From the NCBI RefSeq assembly GCF_000687165.1, contig NZ_JMKU01000001.1, positions 344,131 through 408,130 on the forward strand: a DNA stretch of 64,000 bases, written 5' to 3'. The translations under genes and the position numbers were made by a program. Shown here piece by piece: positions 27,792 through 37,893 of this stretch. The stretch comes from Paracidovorax oryzae ATCC 19882 (GTDB taxonomy: Bacteria > Pseudomonadota > Gammaproteobacteria > Burkholderiales > Burkholderiaceae_C). Position 1 is the stretch's first letter. Each line of letters opens with the position of its first letter. The notes beneath the pieces were generated by a model that did not search any database, was not told the origin of the DNA, and was given only the letters and a program-made list of their open reading frames with translations.

Positions 27792-29411
27792 TCATGCCGG
27801 GGCGTGTAGCTTAAAGCGCTGCAGCTTCCCCGTTTGCGTGCGCGGCAGCCGATCGGTGAATTCCACGGCGCGGGGGTACTTGTACGGAGCGACCGTGCGC
27901 TTGACGAAATCCTGCAGCAGTTGCACGGTGGCGTCGTCCGCCGCGGTGCCGGGACGCAGCACCACGAAGGCCTTGACGATCTGGCCGCGCTGCGCGTCCG
28001 GCACGCCGATCACGGCGCATTCCGCCACCGCGGGATGGGCCAGCAGCGCCTCCTCCACCTCGGGCGCGGCGATGTTGTAGCCGGCCGAGACGATCATGTC
28101 GTCGGTGCGCGCCTGGTAGAAGAAGTAGCCGTCCGCATCCATCAGGTAGGCGTCGCCGGTCAGGTTCCAGCCGTCCTGCACATAGGCCCGCTGCCGCGCA
28201 TCCGCCAGGTAGCGGCAGCCCGTCGGCCCCTGCACCGCCAGCCGGCCCACGGTGCCCGGCGGCACCTCGCGGCCCGCCTCGTCCACCACGCGGGCCCGGT
28301 AGCCCGGCACGGGCTTGCCCGTGGCACCGGGCCGCGCGCCCGCCTCGTCGTGGGAGATGAAGATGTGCAGCATCTCGGTGGCGCCGATGCCGTCGATCAG
28401 CTCGATGCCGGTCGCCTCCTTCCAGAGCGCGCGCGTCGAGGCGGGCAGCGCCTCTCCGGCGGACACGCACTTGCGCAGCGGCGTGCCGCGCAGCAGCGCG
28501 CCATCGGCAGCCAGCGCGCGGTACGAGGTGGGCGCCGTGAACAGCACCGTCGCGCCGAACTGCTGGATGGCCTCCAGCAACTGTGGCGGCCCGGCCTTTT
28601 CGAGCAGCACCGTGGACGCGCCGATGTGCAGGGGAAAGAGCAGCAGCCCGCCCAACCCGAAGGTGAAGGCCAGCGGCGGGCTGCCGATGAAGACGTCGTC
28701 CGCGCGCGGGCGCAGCACATGCGGCGGCCAGCAGTGGCAGATCGCCATCACGTCGCGGTGGTAGTGCATCGTCGCCTTCGGCACCCCCGTGGTGCCGGAA
28801 GTGAAGCCCAGCAGGCAGCAGTCGTCGGAGGCGGTATCGACGTTGGTGAAATCGGCCGAGGCCCCGGCCATCAGCGCTTCCAGCCCCTCCGGCCCGGCGT
28901 CATGGAAATGCCGCACCGCGCGCAGCGGCGAGCCGGGCTCCTGCGCGGCCAGGGCCAGTTCCTCGGCCAGCGACGCGTCGCACAGCGCGTGCGTGACCTG
29001 GGCGATGTCGATGATCGCCTTCAGCTCCTTGGCCCGCAGCAGCGGCATGGTGGCCACGGCGATGCCGCCGGCCTTCATCACCGCGAACCAGCAGGCCGCG
29101 AGCATGGGGTTGTTGGGCGCGCGCAGCAGCACGCGGTTGCCGGGCTGCAGGCCCATGCGGTGCACCAGCACGTTGGCGATGCGGTGGGCCTTGTCCTGCA
29201 GGTCGGCATAGGTCCAGGAGACACCGCCCGGTGCCCGGATGCACAACCGCCCGCCCCGCCCTTCGCGCACATGCACGTCCAGCAGCGGATCGGCGCAGTT
29301 GAGGCGCTCCGGGAACTGCAGTTCCGGCAGCTCGAACAGGTACTCGGGCTGCTGCGCGGCCGGCGGAAGGCGGTCGCGCGCGAAGGTATCGGCGTGGGCG
29401 CTGGCATGCAT
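27792..29411 (-). CDS. 2-aminobenzoate-CoA ligase-like (benzoate-CoA ligase family)
   Basis: 539 residues of the AMP-binding family, benzoate-CoA ligase branch. Motifs in order are GFTSGTTGVPKATMHYHRD, FTFGLGGLLLFPL, DGIGATEMLHIF and GWNLTGDAYLMDADGYFFY; the C-terminal catalytic lysine is in RTQTGKLQRF. It would activate an aromatic acid to its CoA thioester with ATP. With the 2-aminobenzoyl-CoA monooxygenase/reductase in the same unit, 2-aminobenzoate is the best guess. The start at 29411 has AAGGAAG upstream. It sits 76 bases after the acyl-CoA dehydrogenase gene. Confidence 0.87.
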   Translation of the reverse strand: MHASAHADTFARDRLPPAAQQPEYLFELPELQFPERLNCADPLLDVHVREGRGGRLCIRAPGGVSWTYADLQDKAHRIANVLVHRMGLQPGNRVLLRAPNNPMLAACWFAVMKAGGIAVATMPLLRAKELKAIIDIAQVTHALCDASLAEELALAAQEPGSPLRAVRHFHDAGPEGLEALMAGASADFTNVDTASDDCCLLGFTSGTTGVPKATMHYHRDVMAICHCWPPHVLRPRADDVFIGSPPLAFTFGLGGLLLFPLHIGASTVLLEKAGPPQLLEAIQQFGATVLFTAPTSYRALAADGALLRGTPLRKCVSAGEALPASTRALWKEATGIELIDGIGATEMLHIFISHDEAGARPGATGKPVPGYRARVVDEAGREVPPGTVGRLAVQGPTGCRYLADARQRAYVQDGWNLTGDAYLMDADGYFFYQARTDDMIVSAGYNIAAPEVEEALLAHPAVAECAVIGVPDAQRGQIVKAFVVLRPGTAADDATVQLLQDFVKRTVAPYKYPRAVEFTDRLPRTQTGKLQRFKLHAPA

Positions 29412-29487
29412 GGCGTCTTCCTTGTCCTTTCCGGGGTCCGGATCGATGGGGCGTCGTGCGAAAAGGCCGTCGTACAACAGGGCGGTG

Positions 29488-30657
<1,170 letters not shown>

Positions 30658-30658
30658 G

Positions 30659-31513
30659 TCAGTTTCCCTCGAAACGCGGCTTCTGCTTGGCGACGAATGC
30701 ATGGTAGGCGCGCGAGAAGTCTTCGGTCAGCATGCAGATCGCCTGCGCCTGCGCCTCGGCCTCGATGGCCTGCTCGATGGTCATCGCCCACTCCTGGTGC
30801 AGCATGGTCTTGGTGATGCCGTTGGCGAAGGCCGGCCCTTCGGCCAGCTGCGCGGCGAGCGCCTGCGCCTCGGGCAGCAGCGCTTCGGCCTCGCACAGGC
30901 GGTTGAAGAAGCCCCAGCGCTCGCCCTCTTCTCCGCCCAGGCTGCGGCCGGTGTAGAGCAGTTCGCTCGCGCGGCCCTGGCCGACGATGCGCGGCAGCAT
31001 CGCGCAGGCGCCCATGTCGCATCCCGCCAGCCCCACGCGGTTGAAGAGGAAGGCCGTCTTGCTGCGCGGCGTGCCCAGGCGCAGGTCGGAGGCCATCGCC
31101 ATGATCGCGCCCGCGCCGGCGCACACGCCGTCCACCGCGGCCACGATCGGCTGAGGGCAGGTGCGCATGGCCTTGACCAGTTCGCCCGTCATGCGGGTGA
31201 ACATCAGCAGCTCGGGCGCCTTCAACGCGACCAGCGGGCCGATGATCTCGTGCACGTCGCCACCCGAGCAGAAATTGCCGCCCGCGCCCACCAGCACCAC
31301 CGCCCGCACGTCGTCGGCCAGCCGCAGGCTGTGGAACAGGTCGCGCAGCTCGGCATAACTATCGAAGGTGAGCGGGTTCTTGCGCTCGGGCCGGTTCAGC
31401 GTGATCGTGGCCACGCCGTCCTGTACGTTCCACAGGAAATGTTCGGCCTGGTAGCCGGCGAGCGGGCGTCGGTTGCCGGCGACGAGCCGGGGATCGATGC
31501 GGGGTTCGGTCAT
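30659..31513 (-). CDS. Enoyl-CoA hydratase/isomerase
   Basis: 284 residues of the crotonase fold: [14 protein letters not shown], the oxyanion-hole segment [15 protein letters not shown] and [19 protein letters not shown], then [11 protein letters not shown] in place of the second catalytic glutamate region. An extra 25 residues precede the fold. It probably acts in the beta-oxidation-like steps after dearomatisation. The ATG overlaps the marR stop as ATGA, showing the regulator is co-translated with the pathway. Confidence 0.87.
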   Translation of the reverse strand: MTEPRIDPRLVAGNRRPLAGYQAEHFLWNVQDGVATITLNRPERKNPLTFDSYAELRDLFHSLRLADDVRAVVLVGAGGNFCSGGDVHEIIGPLVALKAPELLMFTRMTGELVKAMRTCPQPIVAAVDGVCAGAGAIMAMASDLRLGTPRSKTAFLFNRVGLAGCDMGACAMLPRIVGQGRASELLYTGRSLGGEEGERWGFFNRLCEAEALLPEAQALAAQLAEGPAFANGITKTMLHQEWAMTIEQAIEAEAQAQAICMLTEDFSRAYHAFVAKQKPRFEGN

Positions 31514-32148
31514 GGGAGGGGTTTCCTGCTGCGTTTCGATGGGGTGTCGGGAAGGCCGGCCGCTTCGCCCGGGGCCTGGGCGGCCGCATCCACGGGCGAT
31601 GCCGCGCCGGCCGCGACCTGCCGCTGCACGAGGTGCACGCGCAGCAGGCCGAGATGTTCGTAGAGCGCGTCCTTGCTGGCCGCGGGCATGCCGTCGAACA
31701 GGCCGGAGAGCCAGCGCTCGTGCTCCGCCGCCATGGCCGCGAAATCGGTCCGGCCCTTGTCCGTCAGGCGCACACGCCAGGAGCGGCGGTCTTCCGGGTC
31801 TTCTGTGCGCTCGACCAGCCCTTCCTTGACGAGCTGGTCCGTCAGGCCCGTGACGTTGCCGCCCGTGACCATGAGGTAGCGCGAGAGCACGTTCATGCGC
31901 AGTCCGTCGGGATGCCGGTCCAGCTGGGCGAGGTAGTCGAAGCGCGGCAGCGTGGTGTCGAAGCGGGTGCGCAGCCACTGCCGCACCTGCTGCTCGATCT
32001 GCGTGCTGCAGGCCAGCAGCCGCAGCCAGATCTTGATGTCCAGGTGGTCGCCGGCCTGGGCGCGCGCCTCCAGGCCGATGTGCTCGTCGCCCAGTGCCTG
32101 CACGAGGCGGAAGCTCTGCTTGCGGGTGGCCATGGGGCGCCTGGTCAT
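31510..32148 (-). CDS. MarR-family regulator of the aminobenzoate unit
   Basis: 212 residues. A winged helix lies in the middle ([60 protein letters not shown] covers recognition helix and wing, at about residues 60-120), with dimerising helices on both sides and a disordered Pro/Ala tail. MarR proteins of this type repress aromatic degradation genes and are released by CoA thioesters or the free acid. It lies inside the operon and would act at the palindrome upstream of the first gene (35322-35336). Two in-frame ATGs exist (32148, 32133); I use the first. Confidence 0.85.
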   Translation of the reverse strand: MTRRPMATRKQSFRLVQALGDEHIGLEARAQAGDHLDIKIWLRLLACSTQIEQQVRQWLRTRFDTTLPRFDYLAQLDRHPDGLRMNVLSRYLMVTGGNVTGLTDQLVKEGLVERTEDPEDRRSWRVRLTDKGRTDFAAMAAEHERWLSGLFDGMPAASKDALYEHLGLLRVHLVQRQVAAGAASPVDAAAQAPGEAAGLPDTPSKRSRKPLP

Positions 32149-32162
32149 GTCCGGTCGGCCGC

Positions 32163-32927
32163 TCACATGACCTCGCCGCCGCTGACCGAGACGGACTGCC
32201 CGTTCACCGACCGCGCACCATCGGTGCATAGCCAGGCCACAGCGTCGGCCACCTCCTCGGGCGCCACCAGCCGGCCCTGCGGATTGGCGCGTACGAAGCC
32301 TTCCCGCGCGGCCTCGGCGCTGCGGCCGGTCTTGGCGACGATGCGGTCGATGCTCTCGCGCACGATGTCGGTATCGGTGTAGCCGGGGCACACGGCATTC
32401 ACCGTGACGCCCTTCACCGCCAGCTCCACCGCCAGCGCCCGCGTGAGGCCGATCACGCCATGCTTGGCCGCGCAGTAGGCGGCCACGTAGGCATAGCCCA
32501 CCTGCCCCGCCGTGCTCGCGACGTTCACGATGCGGCCCCAGCCGGCGTCCAGCATGCCAGGCAGCGCGGCCTGGGTGCAGACCATGGTGCCGGTCAGGTT
32601 CACGTCCAGCATGCGCTGCCACATTTGCGCGTCGGTCTTGAGGAACGGCGCGCTCTCGGCCTGGCCGGCGTTGTTGACCAGCACCTGCACCGGGCCGAAG
32701 CGCTCCCGAGCGGAGGCCAGCGCCTGCGCCACCTGCCGCGCATCGGCCACGTCGGCGGCCACGCCGTGCAGGTGTGCCGCATCGCTGGCGGCGAAGGCCT
32801 GCGCAGCCTGCGCATCGCGGCCCAGCACCGTCACATGCAGGCCATCGGCCACGAGCCGCCGGGCGATGGCCGCGCCGATGCCGCGCGTGCCGCCCGTCAC
32901 CAGGGCATGCCGTTGGGTCGTGTCCAT
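32163..32927 (-). CDS. SDR-family 3-hydroxyacyl-CoA dehydrogenase-like enzyme
   Basis: 254 residues of the classical short-chain dehydrogenase family: TGGTRGIG cofactor motif (residues 11-18), NNAG, catalytic Ser in NVASTAG, YCAAK as the Tyr-Lys pair and a PGYTDTD loop. Three bases separate it from the monooxygenase/reductase gene. Oxidation of a 3-hydroxyacyl-CoA intermediate fits the context. Confidence 0.9.
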   Translation of the reverse strand: MDTTQRHALVTGGTRGIGAAIARRLVADGLHVTVLGRDAQAAQAFAASDAAHLHGVAADVADARQVAQALASARERFGPVQVLVNNAGQAESAPFLKTDAQMWQRMLDVNLTGTMVCTQAALPGMLDAGWGRIVNVASTAGQVGYAYVAAYCAAKHGVIGLTRALAVELAVKGVTVNAVCPGYTDTDIVRESIDRIVAKTGRSAEAAREGFVRANPQGRLVAPEEVADAVAWLCTDGARSVNGQSVSVSGGEVM

Positions 32928-32929
32928 CG

Positions 32930-35269
32930 TCAGCCCTTCCCGCCCGCGGCCGCCGCCATGGATTTCTCGCGCTCGAAGTGCGCCTCCAGCTGCTGCTTGC
33001 CGGAGCGGTATTGCCGCGGCCACTCCACCGCTGTGTAGCCGATGCGTGCCGCTTCGGTCAGCGTCCAGGCCGGGTTGGCCAGGTGCGGCCGCGCGACCGC
33101 GCACAGGTCGGCCCGGCCGGCGGCCAGGATGCTGTTGGCATGGTCCGCCTCGCTGATCGCGCCGACGGCGATGGTGGCGATGCCCGCCTCCTGCCGGATG
33201 CGGTCGGCGAACGGTGTCTGGAACATGCGGCCATAGACCGGCTTCTCGCGCTTGCTCACCTGGCCCGAGGAGCAATCGATCATGTCCGCTCCCGCCGCCT
33301 TGAACGCCCGGGCGATCTCCACAGCGTCCTGCGGCGTGGTGCCGCCCTCCACCCAGTCGTGGGCAGAGATGCGCACCGACAGCGGCTTGTCCTGCGGCCA
33401 GGCGGCACGCACCGCGGCGAACACCTCCAGCGGGTAGCGCAGGCGGCTCTCCAGCGGGCCGCCATATTCGTCATCGCGCTGGTTGGTGAGCGGCGAGAGA
33501 AAGCTCGACAGCAGGTAGCCGTGGGCGCAGTGCAGCTCCAGCCAGTCCGCGCCCGCTGCATCGGCGGCGAGGGCGGCCTGGGCGAACTGCTCTCGCACGG
33601 CGTCCATGTCGGCGCGGTCCATCTGCCGCGCGCGCTGGCCCACGCCTTCCAGGTATTGCTGCGGCGAGGCGGACACGATGGGCCAGTTGCCCTCGGGCAG
33701 CGGCTGGTCGATGCCCTCCCAGGCCCGGCGCGTGGAGGCTTTCGCACCCGCATGGCCGATCTGGATGCCGAACTTCGCGTCGCTGTTCGCATGGATCCAG
33801 TCGGCGATGCGGCGAAAGGCCGCCGTGTGTTCGGGCCGGTACAGGCCCGGGCAGCCAGGGGTGATGCGGCCCTCGGCACTCACGCAGGCCATTTCGGCGA
33901 ACACGAGGCCGGCACCGCCCATGGCGCGCGCACCCAGGTGCACCAGGTGGTAGTCGCCCACCAGGCCGTCTTCCGCCGAATACTGCGCCATGGGCGAGAC
34001 CACGATGCGGTTCTTGAGCGTCACGCCGCGCACGGTGAGCGGCGTGAACATGGGCGGCGGCGGCCGGCTGCCGGCCGGCACGTCGATGCCCGCGCGGTGC
34101 GCGAACCAGCGCTCGTAGCCTTCGAGCCAGCCGGCATCGCGCAGGCGCAGGTTCTCGTGGCTGATGCGCTGGCTGCGCGTGAGCATGGAATACATGAACT
34201 GCTCGGGCTCCAGCTGGTCGCAGTAGCGGTCGCCGCACACCTCGAACCACTCCATCGCGTTCCAGGCCGCGTTCTGGATGCGCAGCGTCTCCACGCGGCG
34301 CGCCTCCTGGTAGGCCGCGAGCACGGCGGGGATGCCCTCGCGGCCACCGCCGAGGCGGCCGAACTGGCGCGCGAGCTCGATCGCATCCTCGATGGCGAGC
34401 TTGGTGCCCGAGCCGATCGCGAAATGCGCCGTGTGCACCGCGTCGCCCATCAGCACCACGTGGCTGCCGCGGGGATTGCGCAGCCACCATTGCGCGCACA
34501 CCACGCGCTGGAAGTTCAGCCAGGCCGAGCCGCGCAGGTGGCGCGCGTTGCTCATCAGGGGCGCACCGCCCAGCGTGCCGGCGAACACGCGCTCGCAAAA
34601 GGCGATGGACTGGTCCTGGTCGGCCCCGTCCAGGCCGTGCGCCTTCCACACCGCCTCCGGGCACTCGACGATGAAGGTGGTCGTGCGGTCGTCGAACTTG
34701 TAGATGTGCGCCTGGAACCAGCCGTGCTCCGTGCGCTGGAAGTCGAACGTGAAGGCATCGAACAGCTTGTGCGTGCCCAGCCAGATGTAGCGGTTGGGCC
34801 GCGTGACGATGTCGGGCTGGAACACGTTGGCGTAGCGGCCCCGGATGCGGGAGTTCACCCCGTCGCAGGCGACGACGAGGTCGGCGTCGGGATAGTCCTC
34901 GTCGGAAGCCGCCTCGGTCTCGAACACCAGTTGCACGCCCAGGCGCTCGCAGCGCGCCTGCAGGATGTTGAGCAGCTTCTTGCGCCCGATGCCCACGAAG
35001 CCATGCCCGCCCGAGCGGATCGTGCGGCCCTTGAAGCGCAGCTCGATGTCGTCCCAGTGGTTGAAGGCCTCCTGGATCTCGTCGGCCGTCTCGCGGTCCC
35101 AGGTGCGCATGTGGTCCATGGTGGCGTCGGAAAACACCACGCCCCAGCCGAAGGTGTCGTAGGGCTTGTTGCGCTCCACCACGGTGACGTCGTGGGCAGG
35201 ATCCTGCTGCTTCATGAGCAGCGCGAAATACAGGCCCGCCGGGCCGCCACCGATGCAAACGATCTTCAT
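32930..35269 (-). CDS. 2-aminobenzoyl-CoA monooxygenase/reductase (fused)
   Basis: 779 residues in two enzymes. Residues 1-380 are a flavin monooxygenase of the salicylyl-CoA 5-hydroxylase type: [18 protein letters not shown] for FAD, then [12 protein letters not shown] and [16 protein letters not shown]. Residues 400-760 are an Old Yellow Enzyme-type reductase ([45 protein letters not shown]). This fusion is the hallmark of 2-aminobenzoyl-CoA monooxygenase/reductase, which hydroxylates and then reduces the ring of 2-aminobenzoyl-CoA. It is the first gene of the unit, with a clear promoter; GGAGA precedes the start. Confidence 0.9.
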   Translation of the reverse strand: MKIVCIGGGPAGLYFALLMKQQDPAHDVTVVERNKPYDTFGWGVVFSDATMDHMRTWDRETADEIQEAFNHWDDIELRFKGRTIRSGGHGFVGIGRKKLLNILQARCERLGVQLVFETEAASDEDYPDADLVVACDGVNSRIRGRYANVFQPDIVTRPNRYIWLGTHKLFDAFTFDFQRTEHGWFQAHIYKFDDRTTTFIVECPEAVWKAHGLDGADQDQSIAFCERVFAGTLGGAPLMSNARHLRGSAWLNFQRVVCAQWWLRNPRGSHVVLMGDAVHTAHFAIGSGTKLAIEDAIELARQFGRLGGGREGIPAVLAAYQEARRVETLRIQNAAWNAMEWFEVCGDRYCDQLEPEQFMYSMLTRSQRISHENLRLRDAGWLEGYERWFAHRAGIDVPAGSRPPPPMFTPLTVRGVTLKNRIVVSPMAQYSAEDGLVGDYHLVHLGARAMGGAGLVFAEMACVSAEGRITPGCPGLYRPEHTAAFRRIADWIHANSDAKFGIQIGHAGAKASTRRAWEGIDQPLPEGNWPIVSASPQQYLEGVGQRARQMDRADMDAVREQFAQAALAADAAGADWLELHCAHGYLLSSFLSPLTNQRDDEYGGPLESRLRYPLEVFAAVRAAWPQDKPLSVRISAHDWVEGGTTPQDAVEIARAFKAAGADMIDCSSGQVSKREKPVYGRMFQTPFADRIRQEAGIATIAVGAISEADHANSILAAGRADLCAVARPHLANPAWTLTEAARIGYTAVEWPRQYRSGKQQLEAHFEREKSMAAAAGGKG

Positions 35270-35303
35270 GCGCAGGTCTCCAGGGCCGTTCGGGCCTGCA
35301 GCA

Positions 35304-35332
35304 ACTTTAGGAATAGATGATTTAGATGTCAA
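35304..35332 (-). promoter_or_regulatory. Sigma70-type promoter of the aminobenzoate unit
   Basis: On the minus strand a consensus -35 TTGACA (35327-35332) is separated by exactly 17 bases from TAAAGT (35304-35309), giving a start near 35297 and a leader of about 28 bases before the 2-aminobenzoyl-CoA monooxygenase/reductase gene. This is the best-formed housekeeping promoter I see in the window. Confidence 0.75.
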
Positions 35333-35336
35333 CTAA
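35322..35336. promoter_or_regulatory. Candidate MarR operator over the -35 box
   Basis: TTAG-N7-CTAA, an interrupted palindrome that covers the whole -35 element of the promoter. A dimeric MarR protein bound here would block RNA polymerase. The assignment to the MarR regulator of this operon is inference from position and symmetry. Confidence 0.5.
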
Positions 35337-35393
35337 TTGCATGGACATCTTCCTCCGGGAAAACGCGCAGGCCGCAGGCCCGGGCCGCGCGCC

Positions 35394-36779
35394 CTACCGC
35401 TGCCGGCCCGCTTCCAGGTCCGGCTCCGCGGCACCGAAGCGGGCCTGGGCCCAGCCCATCAGGTTCGAGGACGTCTGCTGCAGGCCCTGGTGGATCAGGC
35501 GCGCCACGTGGGCGCCGCCCCGCGCGGCATAGGGGGCACCGAGTTCGATCGTTCCGGACATCAGCCCCATCAGGAGGACCGACGAAGCCCGCTTGCCCGA
35601 GAGCATGCTGGCGTCCGCCCGGTCCGCCGGCAGCCCCGCGGGTGATCCAGCGCGGTCGATGGACGCATTGGCCGCGAACAGCTCGGCGATGAAGCAGCCC
35701 ACCGTGGCCACCACCGCCACGGGCACGGGCGATGTCACGAGCGACTTCGCGCCCTCGAGCGCCGACGCGCCGACACCCTGCAGCGATTCCTTCCACGGGC
35801 GCCGGGTCTGGTCGATGACCTCGCCCAGGTCGCTGCGCAACAGCATGCGCGCATCGTAGGGCACCGCCTGCGAGAGCCTGTGCACGCCCCGGGCGCCCGC
35901 GGCCAGCATCCCGCCGAAACCGTCGAGCAGCGACGCGTCGATGCGGTCCGCCCACACGCGGTTCACGCTGTGGTCGCCCCGGCCCTCGATCGCTGCCTGC
36001 ACGAAAGGCTCCACCACGCGCGGCAGGTTCTTCGCGATGTTGAATCCTGCCGCCAGTCCGGCATTGCGGATCTGCTCGGCATGCGGGTCCGGGCGCAGCG
36101 CGGCAGGCAGGCGGTCCAGGCCGGAGGGGCCGTTGTAGAGGCGCGGCGCGACCACCGCATTGCCGACCGCGCTCACCAGCACGTCCAGCGCACCCACGCC
36201 CACACCGACCACGAAGCCCAGCCGCGGCGTGTTCCGCAGCAGGTCCGTGGGCAGCAGCGACACCAGCTTCTCGTTGGCCGCCGTGATCCCGGCCATGTAC
36301 CCCGCCCCGTTGCTGAAACCCAGCCCCGCGAAGCCGAGCACCGCATCGTGGCGCCAGGCGGTGGAGAGAAAGCGCTGCAGCTTTTCCGGGGTGTCGATGC
36401 CCTTGTCCAGCAGCACCTGGGTATTGCGCTGCAGCCGCTGCACGACCTCCGCATCCCGCGCCTGCGCGGGTGCCATCAGGGCGTGGACGAGCCCTTGCGC
36501 GGCGTGCAGCAAGGGCAGCGCCTGCGCCGGCAGCGCGACGGCATCGCCGGCGAGGCGCGTGGGCAGGGACGCCCGCAACAGGGCGTCCGCGGCCTGCGGC
36601 GATGGCATGGAATTCGCGCGCCGCAGGCCCCGGAGGGAGCCGGCATCCGGGGGCGGCAGGGAAGTCCGCAGGGTTTCGGGCGTCGCTCCGGCCGCGCTGT
36701 CGGTGCCCCGATGGGGCAACAGCGCCGCGGCGGCGTTGGTGGGTGACGCGGAAGCGGTACGCAGGGATGAAGTGGGCAT
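35394..36779 (-). CDS. Candidate type III secretion effector with PIP-box promoter
   Basis: 461 residues with no family I recognise. The first 60 residues are Ser/Thr/Pro/Ala-rich with no signal peptide (MPTSSLRTASASPTNAAAA...), like type III secretion signals. The rest is helical, with three hydrophobic stretches near residues 155-170, 185-205 and 350-375 that could insert in host membranes. No catalytic motif is obvious. The decisive evidence is the promoter: a perfect PIP box and matched -10 (36849-36910). It is a single-gene unit, a few dozen bases from the divergent aminobenzoate promoter. High GC, like the chromosome. Confidence 0.72.
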   Translation of the reverse strand: MPTSSLRTASASPTNAAAALLPHRGTDSAAGATPETLRTSLPPPDAGSLRGLRRANSMPSPQAADALLRASLPTRLAGDAVALPAQALPLLHAAQGLVHALMAPAQARDAEVVQRLQRNTQVLLDKGIDTPEKLQRFLSTAWRHDAVLGFAGLGFSNGAGYMAGITAANEKLVSLLPTDLLRNTPRLGFVVGVGVGALDVLVSAVGNAVVAPRLYNGPSGLDRLPAALRPDPHAEQIRNAGLAAGFNIAKNLPRVVEPFVQAAIEGRGDHSVNRVWADRIDASLLDGFGGMLAAGARGVHRLSQAVPYDARMLLRSDLGEVIDQTRRPWKESLQGVGASALEGAKSLVTSPVPVAVVATVGCFIAELFAANASIDRAGSPAGLPADRADASMLSGKRASSVLLMGLMSGTIELGAPYAARGGAHVARLIHQGLQQTSSNLMGWAQARFGAAEPDLEAGRQR

Positions 36780-36848
36780 GGCTGCAAGAAAAGGATGGGT
36801 GTGCGGGAACGGCCTCCGGCGCGCTCGCGGGAGGCCTGCGATCAGCCC

Positions 36849-36910
36849 AATCTACGGACAAGGGCTGCCGCAGCGCGCCGTGTCCGCGAAGCGGAACGGA
36901 CAGGCACGAA
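36849..36910 (-). promoter_or_regulatory. Plant-inducible promoter (PIP) box with matched -10
   Basis: On the minus strand TTCGT-N15-TTCGC (36886-36910) meets the HrpX/HrpB consensus TTCGB-N15-TTCGB exactly. After 31 bases comes TAGATT (36849-36854), which meets the YANNNT -10 consensus at the canonical 30-32 base distance. Transcription would start near 36842, about 60 bases before the effector candidate's ATG. In Acidovorax, Xanthomonas and Ralstonia this arrangement marks type III secretion regulon members. Confidence 0.85.
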
Positions 36911-37089
36911 ACACACCGCGCGAAGGCGCGGCCGCCATCCACCCGTGCGGCCTTTTTCTGCCGGATTCCACGGAGCGCGCCGTTTCACCCACGGCCCCAC
37001 CGGTCATGCCCATGGGCAACTGGACGGATGTCCCATAATGGTTGCGTCGTACCGCGGCTGGCATCGCCCGGGCATTACCAGGAGCTTGC

Positions 37090-37893
37090 ATGTCGGTCGG
37101 GCGCAGAAACAACGTGAAGGTCCAGGGCCAGGGCGCCGGATGCCTCGTGTTCGCCCATGGCTTCGGCTGCGACCAGAACATGTGGCGCCTGCTGGCGCCG
37201 CGCTATGCCGCGCGCTGCCGCACCATCACCTTCGACATGGTGGGCAGCGGCCTGTCCGACCTCGGCGCCTACGACCCCGGCAAGTACGCCTCGCTCCATG
37301 GCTATGCGGACGACGTGCTGGAGATCATCGACGAATTCGCGCAAGGCCCCGTGGTCTTCGTGGGCCATTCGGTGGGCGCCATGATCGGCCTGCTGGCTGG
37401 CATCCACCGCCCCGGAAGGTTCGCCGGCCACGTCATGGTCGGCCCCTCCCCCTGCTACATCGACGATGGCGACTACGTGGGCGGCTTCTCCCGCGAGGAC
37501 ATCGACTCCCTGCTGGACACCCTCGACTCCAACTACCTGGGCTGGGCCAGCCAGATGGCCCCCGCCATCATGGGCGCGCCCGACCGGCCCGAACTGGGCG
37601 AAGAGCTCACGGCCAGCTTCTGCCGCACCGATCCGGACATCGCCCGGCAATTCGCGCACGTCACCTTCCTCTCCGACAACCGGGCCGACCTGCACCGGCT
37701 GAAGGAGCCGGCGCTGGTCATCCAGTCCAGCGAGGACATCATCGCGCCGCGCCCGGTGGGCGACTACATGCTCCGCCACCTGCCCCGCGGCATGCTGCGG
37801 GTGATAGAGAACGTCGGGCACTGCCCGCACCTCAGCGCCCCCGGCGCGTGCAGCGCCGTGATGGACGAATTCCTCGGCGCGATCGGATGGTAG
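37090..37893 (+). CDS. RsbQ-like alpha/beta hydrolase
   Basis: 267 residues of the RsbQ family: NNVKVQGQG start, HGFGCDQNMW oxyanion segment (23-32), nucleophile S94 in GHSVGAM and the end NVGHCPHLSAP with the catalytic His. In Bacillus RsbQ makes a small-molecule cofactor that a PAS domain of RsbP needs for stress signalling. Here the stop lies inside the start of a PAS-PAS histidine kinase gene, so the same logic, hydrolase product sensed by a PAS protein, is likely. AGGAG precedes the ATG. Confidence 0.85.
   Translation: MSVGRRNNVKVQGQGAGCLVFAHGFGCDQNMWRLLAPRYAARCRTITFDMVGSGLSDLGAYDPGKYASLHGYADDVLEIIDEFAQGPVVFVGHSVGAMIGLLAGIHRPGRFAGHVMVGPSPCYIDDGDYVGGFSREDIDSLLDTLDSNYLGWASQMAPAIMGAPDRPELGEELTASFCRTDPDIARQFAHVTFLSDNRADLHRLKEPALVIQSSEDIIAPRPVGDYMLRHLPRGMLRVIENVGHCPHLSAPGACSAVMDEFLGAIGW

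Noticed and set aside
32774..35320. An 848-codon + strand frame opposite the monooxygenase/reductase gene
   Set aside because: Antisense shadow: low-complexity Arg/His/Ala-rich translation, while the minus strand encodes a clear two-domain flavoenzyme.
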